A DNA stretch of 43,615 bases from Lentzea albidocapillata subsp. violacea (lineage in GTDB: Bacteria; Actinomycetota; Actinomycetes; Mycobacteriales; Pseudonocardiaceae). Both the position numbers and the translations under genes were made by a program. Position 1 is the first letter of the stretch; the number at the start of each line of letters is the position of its first letter. The stretch is taken from positions 1 through 43,615 of the forward strand of contig NZ_FNET01000036.1 in the NCBI RefSeq assembly GCF_900100275.1. The letters are read 5' to 3'. The notes beneath the pieces are model-generated. The model searched no databases. It saw only the letters and a list, made by a program, of their open reading frames with translations, and had not been told where the DNA came from. Below, in pieces: positions 15,632 to 23,389 of the stretch.

Positions 15632-16381
15632 CTACACCCCACTCCAGGCCACGAATCCGGTGAGGTCACTGACCGGCTGAGCGGTCGGGCTGCTGCTGCC
15701 GTCCTGCTGCAGGACCTGCTTCCAGTCACCGTTCGCCCACTGCACGGTGAGGTTGGTGACCTGCAGTTTTCCTGAGGCGGGGAACCGGGTGACGAACTGA
15801 ATCACCGCGAGCTCCGGCGTGTACGTCACGAACCGGAAGCCAGCGGTGTTACCCAGTCGATCGTCAGGTGCCTCAGCATCGACTTTCGCGCGCGCCGCGA
15901 TGTACGAGTCACGGCCAGGGCCTGGGGCGACCTGCTTCTCGACGACCTGTCGCCAACCTTCACCAGGCGTGACGAGCTTGCGGGTGTCGATCTGCTTCGC
16001 CGCGAACAGCGCACCGACGGGGTTGCGGGCGAAACCGGAGTGCACCGGCCCGTCGACAGATCGCGGTCCCACCGCCGACGATCGCGGCACCGCGACGCGG
16101 TTGACCAGGTCCCATTGGGTGTCCGGTGTGGTGGTGGGCGGTGTCTGGTCGCCTTCCGGAGCCGAGCCCGTGGTGCTGGTGGCCTGGGTCGGGGTGCTGG
16201 CTGGCGTCGTCGGTTGCGCGTCCTGGGACCCGTCTCCGCCGTAGATCGCCACGATTGCGGCGCCGCCGACGAGCAGCAGCACCAGGACCACCGCAGACAC
16301 GACGAGCGCCGACGTGGACCACATCCACCCACCGCGTTTTGCCGGGGTGTCGTCGAAGGAGTCCCGCTGACCGTTCGTCAT
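15632..16381 (-). CDS. VirB8-like bitopic T4SS protein, 249 aa
   Basis: A cytoplasmic N-terminus (about 18 residues) is followed by one membrane helix (STSALVVSAVVLVLLLVGGAAIV), then a Thr/Pro-rich linker, then an extracytoplasmic domain (GFARNPVGALFAAKQID; PGRDSYIAARAKV; FVTYTPELAVIQFVT). The layout of one helix, a linker and an NTF2-like domain is that of VirB8/TcpC scaffold proteins; homology is inferred from layout and context. ATG 16381 overlaps the upstream stop (ATGA). An upstream extension of the frame to 17185 is a shadow of two other genes. Gene order supports a structural channel role. Confidence 0.8.
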   Translation of the reverse strand: MTNGQRDSFDDTPAKRGGWMWSTSALVVSAVVLVLLLVGGAAIVAIYGGDGSQDAQPTTPASTPTQATSTTGSAPEGDQTPPTTTPDTQWDLVNRVAVPRSSAVGPRSVDGPVHSGFARNPVGALFAAKQIDTRKLVTPGEGWRQVVEKQVAPGPGRDSYIAARAKVDAEAPDDRLGNTAGFRFVTYTPELAVIQFVTRFPASGKLQVTNLTVQWANGDWKQVLQQDGSSSPTAQPVSDLTGFVAWSGV

Positions 16382-16689
16382 CCCTGCACCGCAAGGATCG
16401 TGCCGATGATGCCCGAGGCGGACGCGCCGACGATGGCCGCGATGAGCGGCCACATGAGGTTGGACGCCTCTTCGCCGCCGCCCATGCCGCGCTTGTGGCT
16501 GATGGCCATCTTGCCCGAGACGATCAGGATGCCGCCGACGCAGCAGAGGAACACGACCCAGGCTGCCCAGCCGAGGATCTTCAGCAGCTTGGCCGCTCCG
16601 GGTGGGGCCTCTCCGACTCCGGGGTTCGGTACGCCCGGCTGAGCGGCCAGGAACTCGCCCAGCGTGTGAGTGATCTGGTGAATCGACAT
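16378..16689 (-). CDS. Small VirB2-like membrane protein, 103 aa
   Basis: The start ATG 16689 follows AGGAGAGATAA. Two hydrophobic helices (ILGWAAWVVFLCCVGGILIVSG; LIAAIVGASASGIIGTILAV) are separated by a short charged loop (KMAISHKRGMGGGEEA), the hairpin layout of VirB2/TrbC-type pilin or channel subunits. There is no classical signal peptide; the N-terminal 35 residues are hydrophilic. It lies between the MinD-like and VirB8-like genes and overlaps the latter by 4 bp. The pilin assignment rests on topology and position only. Confidence 0.75.
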   Translation of the reverse strand: MSIHQITHTLGEFLAAQPGVPNPGVGEAPPGAAKLLKILGWAAWVVFLCCVGGILIVSGKMAISHKRGMGGGEEASNLMWPLIAAIVGASASGIIGTILAVQG

Positions 16690-16698
16690 TTATCTCTC

Positions 16699-17328
16699 CT
16701 AGTGGGGCAAGCCGACGACGGTCGCCAGCTCCGAGGCCATTGCCGTGACAGCGGGATGCAGAGGGGCACGGGGGTCCGGGGAGGACAGTCGCCACTGGTC
16801 GATCCACGGGATCTCCCAGACGCGTTCGAACGCGCCGGCGACGAGCTTGTGGAACTTGCGCACGGGAGGCGGGAGACGCCCTGGGGCGTCGGCCACCGTG
16901 ACCAGGCCGACCAGTTGCATGCCGCGCGGAACCATCCCGGAGGCGTGCTGGCGGGCGAGGTCTTGGGCGTGCTGAAGGCCTTCGATGTGGGTGCGGGCGA
17001 CCGCGACCACGAACGGGCTCTGCCCGAACTGCGGGCCCGCGGGCAGCATCCGGCGAGCGTCGCCGCTGATAGCTGGGAACGCGCGGGTCAGGGTGGTCAC
17101 GCCCGCGCCGCCGTGGACTCCGACCCACCACCACCAGGGCGTGGGAGTGCCGCAGTCCTGCCAGGGCGGGACCGCAGTACGCCACTCCGGGATCTGGCGC
17201 CAGGCCGGGGGCGGAGGAATCACAGGAGCCACCTCAGGGTGCGTCGTGGCCTCGCGGGGCGTCGAACGTACAGCCCCGACAAAGCCGGTCTGACCGCCGG
17301 TTACGTCGGAAAAGAGCTGAGTCGTCAC
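16699..17328 (-). CDS. MinD/ParA-like protein, DUF6668-type, 209 aa
   Basis: First gene of the leftward T4SS operon. A Pro-rich N-terminal third precedes WWWWVGVHGGAGVTTL, a degenerate deviant Walker A (GGAGVTT instead of GGxGKT; the catalytic lysine is missing). QLVGLVTVADAPGR and similar strands follow, as in the MinD fold. Proteins of this kind (DUF6668-like by my recollection) accompany SCO6880-type transfer systems; the role is unknown and may be non-catalytic positioning. No ribosome site precedes GTG 17328, but TAGTCT lies 6 nt upstream, so the mRNA is probably leaderless. Confidence 0.8.
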   Translation of the reverse strand: MTTQLFSDVTGGQTGFVGAVRSTPREATTHPEVAPVIPPPPAWRQIPEWRTAVPPWQDCGTPTPWWWWVGVHGGAGVTTLTRAFPAISGDARRMLPAGPQFGQSPFVVAVARTHIEGLQHAQDLARQHASGMVPRGMQLVGLVTVADAPGRLPPPVRKFHKLVAGAFERVWEIPWIDQWRLSSPDPRAPLHPAVTAMASELATVVGLPH

Positions 17329-17334
17329 ACTATG

Positions 17335-17362
17335 AGACTACAGCGAATCCGGACATATGCAA
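17335..17362 (-). promoter_or_regulatory. Leftward T4SS operon promoter
   Basis: On the minus strand TTGCAT (17362-17357) and TAGTCT (17340-17335) are separated by 16 bp, and GTG 17328 begins 6 nt after the -10. This predicts a leaderless transcript for the whole leftward T4SS operon. Confidence 0.55.
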
Positions 17363-17399
17363 GCGTAAATGACTGTATGACAGCTTATCCGAGCGTAAA
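17363..17399 (+). promoter_or_regulatory. GCGTAAA direct repeats in the divergent T4SS promoter
   Basis: GCGTAAA occurs at 17363-17369 and 17393-17399, 30 bp apart, directly abutting the leftward -35. The same heptamer is at 43411-43417, just before the start at 43427. Direct repeats are the kind of site bound by BldC/MerR-like HTH proteins, and one is encoded at 17515. Binding is inferred. Confidence 0.45.
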
Positions 17400-17514
17400 C
17401 GCACGGATATCACTGTTTGGCGTTGTTTGAGGTCGCATCTAACCGTATGCTGATGGGTCAGTGCGGACAGTAAGATCCACCTACCACCGGTGAGGCGACC
17501 CAGAGAGATGGCCC

Positions 17515-17805
17515 ATGACGCAGGACAACTCCGACGCTCAGTCGAATGTGGGGTCGCCGGCTCCGTTGACCAGGGAGCAGATCGAGGCGCTGCCCGAGGT
17601 GCTCAATGTCGAGGAGGCCGCCGCGGTGCTGCGCCTGAAGGTGCAGACGCTGCGCAAGCTCGCCACGAAGGGCGACGTGCCCGGTGGCAAGCTCGGTGGC
17701 GAGTGGCGGTTTCTCAAGTCGAGGCTGTTGTCACTTTTGGACCCCCCACATGCAGGCTCGGACTCCGAAGTGGCCGGACCGCCGTCGTCGTCCTCAGTGG
17801 ACTGA
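17515..17805 (+). CDS. Excisionase/BldC-type HTH regulator, 96 aa
   Basis: A single HTH_17 domain covers residues about 28-72: VLNVEEAAAVLRLKVQTLRKLATKGDVPGGKLGGEWRFLKS contains the MerR-like winged helix, with GGEWRF in the wing. Flanks are polar and low complexity. As the first gene right of the divergent T4SS promoter it probably controls transfer-gene expression and itself, by analogy with small DNA-binding proteins of this family. ATG 17515 is preceded only by AGAGAG; the ATG at 17508 is out of frame. Its 3' end overlaps the next predicted frame by 103 bp. Confidence 0.85.
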   Translation: MTQDNSDAQSNVGSPAPLTREQIEALPEVLNVEEAAAVLRLKVQTLRKLATKGDVPGGKLGGEWRFLKSRLLSLLDPPHAGSDSEVAGPPSSSSVD

Positions 17806-18311
17806 CGGCACTCGCGGCCTGTACTTCCTCACAGCCTGTATCCCCCGATCCAGGTCCCACTACCGTAACACCGACCGCAGCGCAAGACCCTCGTAGTTCT
17901 ACGCAGATACTCCCTGCTGACCAGGCCTGCGACTCCTTCGCCGCTGCTTATCTGGCGGTCGACACGCGTACGGACAGTGGCCCGCTGGCGGCTCGCACGC
18001 GTGCCGCCCAACGGTTTGGCACCGTGGGTCTACAACAGACAGTGACCGCCGGTGAGGGCCGGGACCTCGACTGGCAACAGTGGACTCAGGCCCGCGCACG
18101 GGTGCAGGCCACCGTTGTCACCTACACCGGTGACCAGCCTCCGCCGGCGAAACCTGGCGAGGCGCACCGCGGTGCCCGCGTCGAGCGCGAGCTCGTTCCC
18201 GAAACCGGTCAGCCGAGCAAGCTGGCTGCGGTGAACGTCTACTGCACGCTCGTGCAGGCCGGCGCCGGGTGGCTGGTCGACCGCGCCGAGATCGACGTCG
18301 AGGACAGCTGA
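17703..18311 (+). CDS. Putative T4SS lipoprotein, about 202 aa (start uncertain)
   Basis: A signal peptide with a lipobox is clear: RSGRTAVVVLSGLTALAACTSS, with the modified Cys about residue 40, followed by a Pro/Thr-rich spacer and a compact domain (DQACDSFAAAYLAVD; LDWQQWTQARARVQATVVTY; NVYCTLVQAGAGWLVDRAEI) resembling an NTF2-like fold. Lipoproteins of this layout accompany actinobacterial transfer systems at the outer face of the membrane. GTG 17703 is the nearest in-frame start but would give an unusually long signal and a 103-bp overlap with the HTH gene, so a sequencing or assembly error or a non-standard start is possible. The stop overlaps the next ATG (TGATG). Confidence 0.7.
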   Translation: MAVSQVEAVVTFGPPTCRLGLRSGRTAVVVLSGLTALAACTSSQPVSPDPGPTTVTPTAAQDPRSSTQILPADQACDSFAAAYLAVDTRTDSGPLAARTRAAQRFGTVGLQQTVTAGEGRDLDWQQWTQARARVQATVVTYTGDQPPPAKPGEAHRGARVERELVPETGQPSKLAAVNVYCTLVQAGAGWLVDRAEIDVEDS

Positions 18312-19327
18312 TGACGAAGTCCTCCACGATGGCGGTCGGCGGCGGTGTGCTCGGGTTCCTCGGGCTCATGCTGAGCCTGGTCATGTGCGGCGCGTCCGTG
18401 CAGATCAGCGACATCAGCAAACTGGCCGGCACGGTGCCGGTCGGTGGTGAGCTCAAGTCCGGCGCGGTGCCGGAGAAATATCGTGCGCTGATCATCGCCA
18501 GCACCAAGATGTGCCCGGAGATCACTGCTCCCCTGCTCGGGGGTCTGCTGCGCCACGAGAGCGCCGGGTGGAACGAGAACGCCGTCTCCCCGGTCGGGGC
18601 CCAAGGCCTCGCGCAGTTCATGCCCTCCACGTGGGCGGCGGTGGGCAAGGACTACAACGGCAACGGCGTCAACAGCCCGTTCGACTGGGGCGACTCGATC
18701 CCCGCCGCCGGCAAGTACCTGTGCGACTCGGTCGGGCAGATCCGCCGCGCGGGCCTGAAAGGCGACGTCATCGACTTGGCGTTGGCCTCCTACAACGCCG
18801 GGTTCGGTGCCGTGCTGCGTTACGGCGGAATCCCGCCGTACCAGGAGACCCAGAAGTACGTGAAGATCATCCGTGGATATGCCGCGGAGTTCACCGCCCC
18901 GGACGGCGGACTGTCCAGCGGTGGCGGAGCGTGGGTCTATCCGTTGATCGGGACGAAAGCCGACTGCAGCAGCGGATTCGGTGCGCGCTGGGGTGAGTTC
19001 CACTACGGCCTGGACCTCGCCGCGCCCATCGGCGTGAAGATCGGCGCCGCAGCGGCCGGGACCGTGATCGCCGCCGGGCCCGCGTCCGGATACGGCCAGT
19101 GGGTGAAGATCCAGCACGCCGGCGGCGTGGTCACGATCTACGGCCACGTCGAGACCTACGTTGTCGCCGTAGGCCAGCAGGTGCAGGCCGGCACGCTCAT
19201 CGCGACTGTCGGCAACCGTGGCCAGTCCACCGGCCCGCACCTGCACTTCCAGATCGATGTCGCGGGCAAACCCGTCGACCCTGAGGCCTACTACAAGAGC
19301 GTCGGCGGTCCGCCGCTGTGCAGGTAG
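18311..19327 (+). CDS. Lytic transglycosylase plus M23 endopeptidase, 338 aa
   Basis: A two-domain cell-wall hydrolase that opens peptidoglycan for the channel. After a membrane anchor (GGGVLGFLGLMLSLVMCGASV) comes an SLT domain with catalytic Glu83 (LLRHESAGWNENAVS, GAQGLAQFMPSTW, ALASYNAGFGAV). A Gly/Ser linker leads to an M23 peptidase with HYGLDLAAP (His231, Asp235) and PHLHFQID (His310, His312). All metal and catalytic residues are present. The ATG overlaps the lipoprotein stop by 1 bp. This SLT-M23 fusion is the standard VirB1-like component of Gram-positive T4SS. Confidence 0.93.
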   Translation: MTKSSTMAVGGGVLGFLGLMLSLVMCGASVQISDISKLAGTVPVGGELKSGAVPEKYRALIIASTKMCPEITAPLLGGLLRHESAGWNENAVSPVGAQGLAQFMPSTWAAVGKDYNGNGVNSPFDWGDSIPAAGKYLCDSVGQIRRAGLKGDVIDLALASYNAGFGAVLRYGGIPPYQETQKYVKIIRGYAAEFTAPDGGLSSGGGAWVYPLIGTKADCSSGFGARWGEFHYGLDLAAPIGVKIGAAAAGTVIAAGPASGYGQWVKIQHAGGVVTIYGHVETYVVAVGQQVQAGTLIATVGNRGQSTGPHLHFQIDVAGKPVDPEAYYKSVGGPPLCR

Positions 19328-19347
19328 CCGAGGAAGGACGTCGTTCC

Positions 19348-19605
19348 ATGAGCCAGGTCGTGAAGTCCCAGGCCGAGATGCAGACGCACCTTGCCGCCGG
19401 TGAGGCCGTCGCGCTGTTCCCGGAGGGAGTGCCAGGCCCGGTCACCCTGCGGGGCAGGTGGTGGATCGTCGCGGACGGACAGCAGCACTACCAGCTCGCC
19501 GACGAGGACCAGGCCGTCATGCTCACCCGCCAGGCCGAGCGCCTGGCGGCCGCGACCGACGCGGCCCGCCAGGCTGCCAACCGCGCGCCCAGGAGCGGGT
19601 CGTGA
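19348..19605 (+). CDS. Small T4SS-operon protein, 85 aa
   Basis: Function unknown. The start ATG 19348 follows GAGGAAGGACG. The first 60 residues look like a small beta-rich domain (GEAVALFPEGVPGPVTLRGRWWIVADGQQHYQLAD). The last 25 are an Ala/Arg-rich helix. The stop overlaps the next start (GTGA), so it is coupled to the DnaB-N protein. Similar short proteins occur at this position in related transfer clusters, but I cannot name the family. Confidence 0.7.
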   Translation: MSQVVKSQAEMQTHLAAGEAVALFPEGVPGPVTLRGRWWIVADGQQHYQLADEDQAVMLTRQAERLAAATDAARQAANRAPRSGS

Positions 19606-20825
19606 ACGCGCTGGGGTTCGCGGAGCGCGCTCTGCTGGGCGCGTTGCTCGACCGCCCCGGCCGCGTCCGGGAACTTGAGTGGCTGCACCCCACTGACTTC
19701 CGCCAGCCCGCACACCAGGTCATCTACGCCCACATCCGTGACATGGTCGCCGAGGCCGACGCGGCCGGGCCCGCCAGGCCGGCACCGCTGGACGACCTCA
19801 CGGTGCCCGGCGTCGACCCGGTCACGATCTACGACCGCATCCAGGCCAGCGGTGAGTTGGGCGTCAGCCTGATCACCGCTCCCGGCCTGCACACCCTGCT
19901 GCGCCTAGCCCCGTACCCTGACCGGGCACAACCCCAGGCCTACGGGGCGATGGTGCTGGAGGCCTCGATCCGCCGGACCGTCGAGAACGCCGGCATCCGC
20001 GTCGGCCAGATCGCCGAGAACACCCCGGACCTGCAGAACATGCTCGACGCCGTCGAGGCCGCGATCAACGAGGTCGACTTCGCCCAGCAACGCTGGGAAG
20101 CCCTCACCGGCCGCCCCGCCGCAGTCCTGCAGCTGCTCGACGCCGCACCGGCCACCACGCTCACCGGCCGTTCCGTCGAGCTCGACCAGGCCGCGGCCAC
20201 CGAACTGCCCGAAATGATCGAGCCCCCGGACCCCGAGCAGCTCGCCCAGGCCGAGCTCGGCCTCATCGGCGCCGTGCTCGCCACGCCGGCACTGCTCGAC
20301 GAACTGAGCGGCAGGCTGTTCGCCGGAGACTTCACCGATCCGGCCATCGCCAACACCTACCGCGCCGCCCGCGAGATCCACGAGACCCGCCACACCACCG
20401 GCCAGCAGGTCGACGCCGTCACCGTCGCGTGGGCGCAACAGCGCCTGCAACTGCACAACGGCCCCGGCCTCACCCCGGACCAGCTAATCGGCCTGAGCAC
20501 CAGTCTCCCCAGCCTCTCCCCCGGCCACGACGCCGATCTCGTGCTGCGCGGGTCACTCGCGCGCCTGACCCTGCACGCCGCCGACAGCGTCCAGAAAGCC
20601 GCCCAGCATCCCGGCCTGACCCCCGGCGACCTGCTGATGACCACCCGCATGAGCTTCGAAGCCGTCCGGGCGACCGCGGCCCGCATGACCGGACGCTCAC
20701 CGGCGCACCTGGCGGCCGCCGCCGCACCAGTCCCTCTGCACGACGCCCTGCACGGCGGTTCCGACACGGCCACCGGCCCGGCCACCGCGCGGCAGCCCTC
20801 ACGCGAGCACGAACACGGCCGATGA
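19602..20825 (+). CDS. Protein with two DnaB N-terminal-like domains, 407 aa
   Basis: The two halves each begin with a DnaB-N-like helical unit: AERALLGALLDRPGRVRELEWLHPTDFRQPAHQVIYAHI is the first (residues about 5-120), and AELGLIGAVLATPALLDELSGRLFAGDFTDPAIANTY begins the second (about 215-320). Neither is followed by a RecA motor; no Walker A is present. DnaB-N domains mediate helicase oligomerisation and primase contact, so this may recruit or mimic the host replicative helicase during transfer replication (inference). GTG 19602 overlaps the upstream stop. It is the last gene of the rightward T4SS operon. Confidence 0.8.
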   Translation: MNALGFAERALLGALLDRPGRVRELEWLHPTDFRQPAHQVIYAHIRDMVAEADAAGPARPAPLDDLTVPGVDPVTIYDRIQASGELGVSLITAPGLHTLLRLAPYPDRAQPQAYGAMVLEASIRRTVENAGIRVGQIAENTPDLQNMLDAVEAAINEVDFAQQRWEALTGRPAAVLQLLDAAPATTLTGRSVELDQAAATELPEMIEPPDPEQLAQAELGLIGAVLATPALLDELSGRLFAGDFTDPAIANTYRAAREIHETRHTTGQQVDAVTVAWAQQRLQLHNGPGLTPDQLIGLSTSLPSLSPGHDADLVLRGSLARLTLHAADSVQKAAQHPGLTPGDLLMTTRMSFEAVRATAARMTGRSPAHLAAAAAPVPLHDALHGGSDTATGPATARQPSREHEHGR

Positions 20826-20871
20826 ACACCGTGCGACACTGGGCACGGAGCGACATCTGTGGAGGTGAAGC

Positions 20872-21459
20872 GTGTCCACTGCTCTGCAACACCCGCTGAT
20901 CGGCCCGTACACCGTCGAGGACTGGCTGGCACTGCCCACTCCCGTCGACGGGTCGCGCCTCCAATTGATCTTTGGACATCTGCACTTGACCCCAGCACCC
21001 TCCGGCGAGCACCAGCACCTCGCCTACCGCCTCACGCGGCTGATCGACGACGCCCTGCGCGCGGCCGGGCGCACCGACCTGCACGTGGTGCCCGCGGTGA
21101 ACGTCAGGATCTCCACGGCCTGGCGCACCGCCCTGATCCCGGACGTCGTGGTCCTGACCCGCAAGCCCGTTGGCGCCAGCTTCGCCGCGGACGAGCTCGC
21201 CCTGGCCGTCGAGGTCTGGTCGCCGGGCAACCCGCGCGCCGAACGCGAGACCAAGATGGCCGGCTACGCCGCGGCGGCGGTGCCGTTCCTGTGGACCGTC
21301 GACCAGCCCGATGACCTGCGCGCCATACCGACGCTCACCGCATATCGCCTGGACGGCGGCCAGTACGCCGAGGAGAACGTGGTGAAGACAGCGGGCCTGG
21401 CGACCGTCACCGCCGCTCCCGTCCCGATCACCCTCGCGCTGACCGACCTCGACTCATAG
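20872..21459 (+). CDS. Uma2-family PD-(D/E)XK nuclease-like protein, 195 aa
   Basis: It belongs to the Uma2 family by ALIPDVVVL (Asp91), LAVEVWSPGN (Glu114) and ETKMAGYAAAAVPFLWTVD (Lys128), the restriction-endonuclease-like active-site set; the usual ELxGG-like start is DGSRLQLIFG here. Biological role of Uma2 proteins is largely unknown; many are single mobile-looking genes in actinobacteria and cyanobacteria. GTG 20872 follows GGAGGTGAAGC at good spacing. It is separated from the T4SS operon by 46 bp and ends at a strong terminator, so it may be an independent unit. Confidence 0.88.
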   Translation: MSTALQHPLIGPYTVEDWLALPTPVDGSRLQLIFGHLHLTPAPSGEHQHLAYRLTRLIDDALRAAGRTDLHVVPAVNVRISTAWRTALIPDVVVLTRKPVGASFAADELALAVEVWSPGNPRAERETKMAGYAAAAVPFLWTVDQPDDLRAIPTLTAYRLDGGQYAEENVVKTAGLATVTAAPVPITLALTDLDS

Positions 21460-21476
21460 CCGTTGGGACACAAGAA

Positions 21477-21508
21477 AAGGGGCCGCTCTCCCCCGAGAGC
21501 GGCCCCTT
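21477..21508. terminator. Bidirectional terminator
   Basis: A perfect 14-bp stem (21477-21490 with 21495-21508) closes on CCCC. AAAA leads in on the left and CTTCT follows on the right. It lies between the convergent Uma2 and DUF397 genes. Confidence 0.85.
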
Positions 21509-21522
21509 CTGCTGACCTGCTG

Positions 21523-21933
21523 TTACGAGGCCTGCGCAAGCAGGCCGGCGTCGTTCAGCATGGCGTCGCGGTCGAACTCGCCAGCGAGAACACCGTGGCG
21601 GAACGCCTCTACTTCGCCGTGGCTGAACAGAATCTGCTCAGCCGTCCGTGTCGAATGGACGATCCACGAGCCCTGGACGCCGACCACGACCTCGACTGCG
21701 CCGTTGGTGTTGCTCGGCGTTTCACGCACGACCTCGGTGAGCCATGAGCTCCACTCCGTCGGCGTGAAGGCGATCACAGGCCCCTCTGGGGCTCTGCTGT
21801 GCCGAATCTCTGTGCCTTCAGCTGTGAAGTCGACATCCACGCAGTCGACGCCGTTGCTGCTAAAGGTCGATGTTCGCCATCCGGCCCGGCCCAGTGTGGC
21901 GGTCACGACGTACTCACCTCCGACGGTGATCAC
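21523..21933 (-). CDS. DUF397-domain protein, 136 aa
   Basis: The N-terminal half has the DUF397 signature WRTSTFSSNGVDCVDVDF followed by IRHSRAPEGPVIAFTPTEWSSWL. The C-terminal half repeats a shorter related ending (ILFSHGEVEAFRHGVLAGEFD), so the protein looks like a full plus a partial DUF397 unit. In actinobacteria, DUF397 proteins are encoded next to XRE-DUF5753 regulators (WhiJ/BldB-like pairs) and modulate them. Start GTG 21933 overlaps the regulator's stop (GTGA), so this is such a pair. Confidence 0.88.
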   Translation of the reverse strand: MITVGGEYVVTATLGRAGWRTSTFSSNGVDCVDVDFTAEGTEIRHSRAPEGPVIAFTPTEWSSWLTEVVRETPSNTNGAVEVVVGVQGSWIVHSTRTAEQILFSHGEVEAFRHGVLAGEFDRDAMLNDAGLLAQAS

Positions 21934-22793
21934 GCGGCCAACCGTGCCTCGATGGCCTTGATCGTCTCAGCCCTGGAGAGGGCGGTGGCCGCCAGGAGTT
22001 CAGAACTTTTAGTGTACGCAGCGACTCGATCTTGCTTCGTCACGTAGACGGCGTCACCCGGGATCTCCACGTAGACGACAGGACCGGCTTGCCGCAGGCC
22101 TGCCGCGGACTGGAAATGGCTGATGGTGAAGCGGCCTTCCAGCCCGTCGTGCCTGCCGGCGTCGCGCGGGATGATGCGGATATCGCAGTTCGGCAGTTCC
22201 GCCATCGTCAGCAGGTGGCGCAGCTGGGCCTGCATCACGTCGTGGCCAGCGATCGGCCGGTCGAGCGCGTCTTCCTCGATCACGGTGGTGACGTGCAGGT
22301 CTCCGTCGAGAACGCGCTGCTGGCGGTACATGCGGAGATCCACGATCAGTTGCTGGTGTTCGGGTGGCACTCGCGCGCTGGGCGCCGTGGCGGCCGCCGC
22401 GTACTCCGGGATCTGGAACAGCGCGGGCACATACATCTGGACGTAGATGAACAGCCCGGCCGCGAGGCCCTCCGCGCCCAGGTAACGGCGCGTGAAGTGG
22501 TCATCGGGGATGATCTTCTTCCACCGCGCCAGCCAGCTGCGCGACTCCGGCCGGGTTGCCAGCTCGACCAGCAGGTCCGCGGCTTCCGCCGGTGCGCCGC
22601 ACACCTCGTACCACTTGCGGAGATGGTCCTCACTGGGGAAGTACTTCCACTTCTCCCAGTGCCCGACAAGGCCCTGAGACACCCCAAGTGCTTTGGCGAG
22701 GGCGGTCTGGGTAAGCCCGGCCTCGTCGCGGGTGTTGGCCAGCTCGACCGCCGTCAGCCACTTGCGTGCGAGGGCATCGTCGAGGACCGCCAC
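21930..22793 (-). CDS. XRE regulator with DUF5753 sensor domain, 287 aa
   Basis: The N-terminal HTH covers residues about 15-65 (RDEAGLTQTALAKALGVSQGLVGHWEKWKYFPS). It is followed by the DUF5753 domain (ARWKKIIPDDHFTRRYLGAEG, YVPALFQIPEYAAA, MAELPNCDIRIIPRDAG, VYVEIPGDAVYVT). Family members are actinomycete transcription factors of the WhiJ type acting with a DUF397 partner. GTG 22793 has GGAGG 7 nt upstream. An 18-bp perfect palindrome lies about 100 bp upstream in the divergent region and is the likely operator. It could act as a conjugation or fitness switch on the plasmid; target genes are unknown. Confidence 0.9.
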   Translation of the reverse strand: MAVLDDALARKWLTAVELANTRDEAGLTQTALAKALGVSQGLVGHWEKWKYFPSEDHLRKWYEVCGAPAEAADLLVELATRPESRSWLARWKKIIPDDHFTRRYLGAEGLAAGLFIYVQMYVPALFQIPEYAAAATAPSARVPPEHQQLIVDLRMYRQQRVLDGDLHVTTVIEEDALDRPIAGHDVMQAQLRHLLTMAELPNCDIRIIPRDAGRHDGLEGRFTISHFQSAAGLRQAGPVVYVEIPGDAVYVTKQDRVAAYTKSSELLAATALSRAETIKAIEARLAA

Positions 22794-22894
22794 TGCCGTA
22801 CCTCCGTCGCTCGGGTGTTCCTGGTTTCGATGACCAAGTCTGCCCTGCGTGGTCCCCGCTCGTCCCGTCAGACCACCCGATCAGGGTATTACAC

Positions 22895-22912
22895 TAGCTA
22901 TTTAAATAGCTA
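22895..22912. promoter_or_regulatory. 18-bp perfect palindrome, candidate operator
   Basis: TAGCTATTTAAATAGCTA is fully self-complementary and strikingly AT-rich for this plasmid. It lies between the divergent XRE-DUF5753 gene and the operon at 23096. The half-site TAGCTAT is shared with the elements at 2867-2880 and 3530-3543, so one regulator might serve all three. Confidence 0.65.
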
Positions 22913-23014
22913 CGATCGGAGGACGGTGCGGGAGCACCGTAGTCGCATGTGACGGCGGTTCTCCGGGCGGTCTCCCTCTCCAGGCCCGGAATCCCCCGCC
23001 GCCTCGCAGGCGCA

Positions 23015-23061
23015 GCGGTCGGGGCCGAGTCGTCATCCCGGATGTACTCGGCTCCGACCGC
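23015..23061 (+). promoter_or_regulatory. Leader hairpin upstream of the 23096 operon
   Basis: Arms 23015-23030 and 23046-23061 pair over 16 bp with one G-T wobble, and an inner CATCC/GGATG pair adds a second storey. It ends 21 nt before the GGGGAG ribosome site of the 23096 gene. A terminator-like attenuator or RNA control structure is inferred. A smaller hairpin (ACGGTGC/GCACCGT) is near 22923-22940. Confidence 0.55.
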
Positions 23062-23095
23062 CTCTCCCAAGCCTTCGACAACCGGGGAGTCGGTC

Positions 23096-23389
23096 ATGTG
23101 GTGGCGTTTTCCGAGGCGGGCAGTCGTTCCGCCGCAAGCACTGCTCAGCGAAGCGGTGAAGTGCGTCGACGAGGACGGCCACGAGGCCACGCTGGTGATC
23201 GGCGTGACCGGCAATGGCCAGGTCACCCTCACCACGCCCGGCGGCGAAACCTTGATGTTCGTGGGGTTGCAGGCCGGTCCGTTGCGTTTCGCACTGCGGC
23301 GCGCTGTGGACGTCGCGGGACGGCTGCCGGTCGGCGCGAAGGTCGCCGACGTGCATCCCGCTCTCGCGAACACCGAGGCCTGCGCATGA
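23096..23389 (+). CDS. Small unknown protein, 97 aa
   Basis: ATG 23096 is preceded by GGGGAG at 7-nt spacing, which favours it over an upstream start in the same frame that would run through the leader hairpin. The protein is probably a small beta barrel (EATLVIGVTGNGQVTLTTPGGETLMFVGLQAGPLRFALRRA). The family is not recognised. It is the first of three short genes with overlapping or near-touching ends, and is divergent from the XRE-DUF5753/DUF397 pair. Confidence 0.65.
   Translation: MWWRFPRRAVVPPQALLSEAVKCVDEDGHEATLVIGVTGNGQVTLTTPGGETLMFVGLQAGPLRFALRRAVDVAGRLPVGAKVADVHPALANTEACA

Noticed and set aside
19602..20825. Replicative helicase DnaB
   Set aside because: Only N-terminal-like domains are present; no Walker A or RecA motor is found in the 407 residues.
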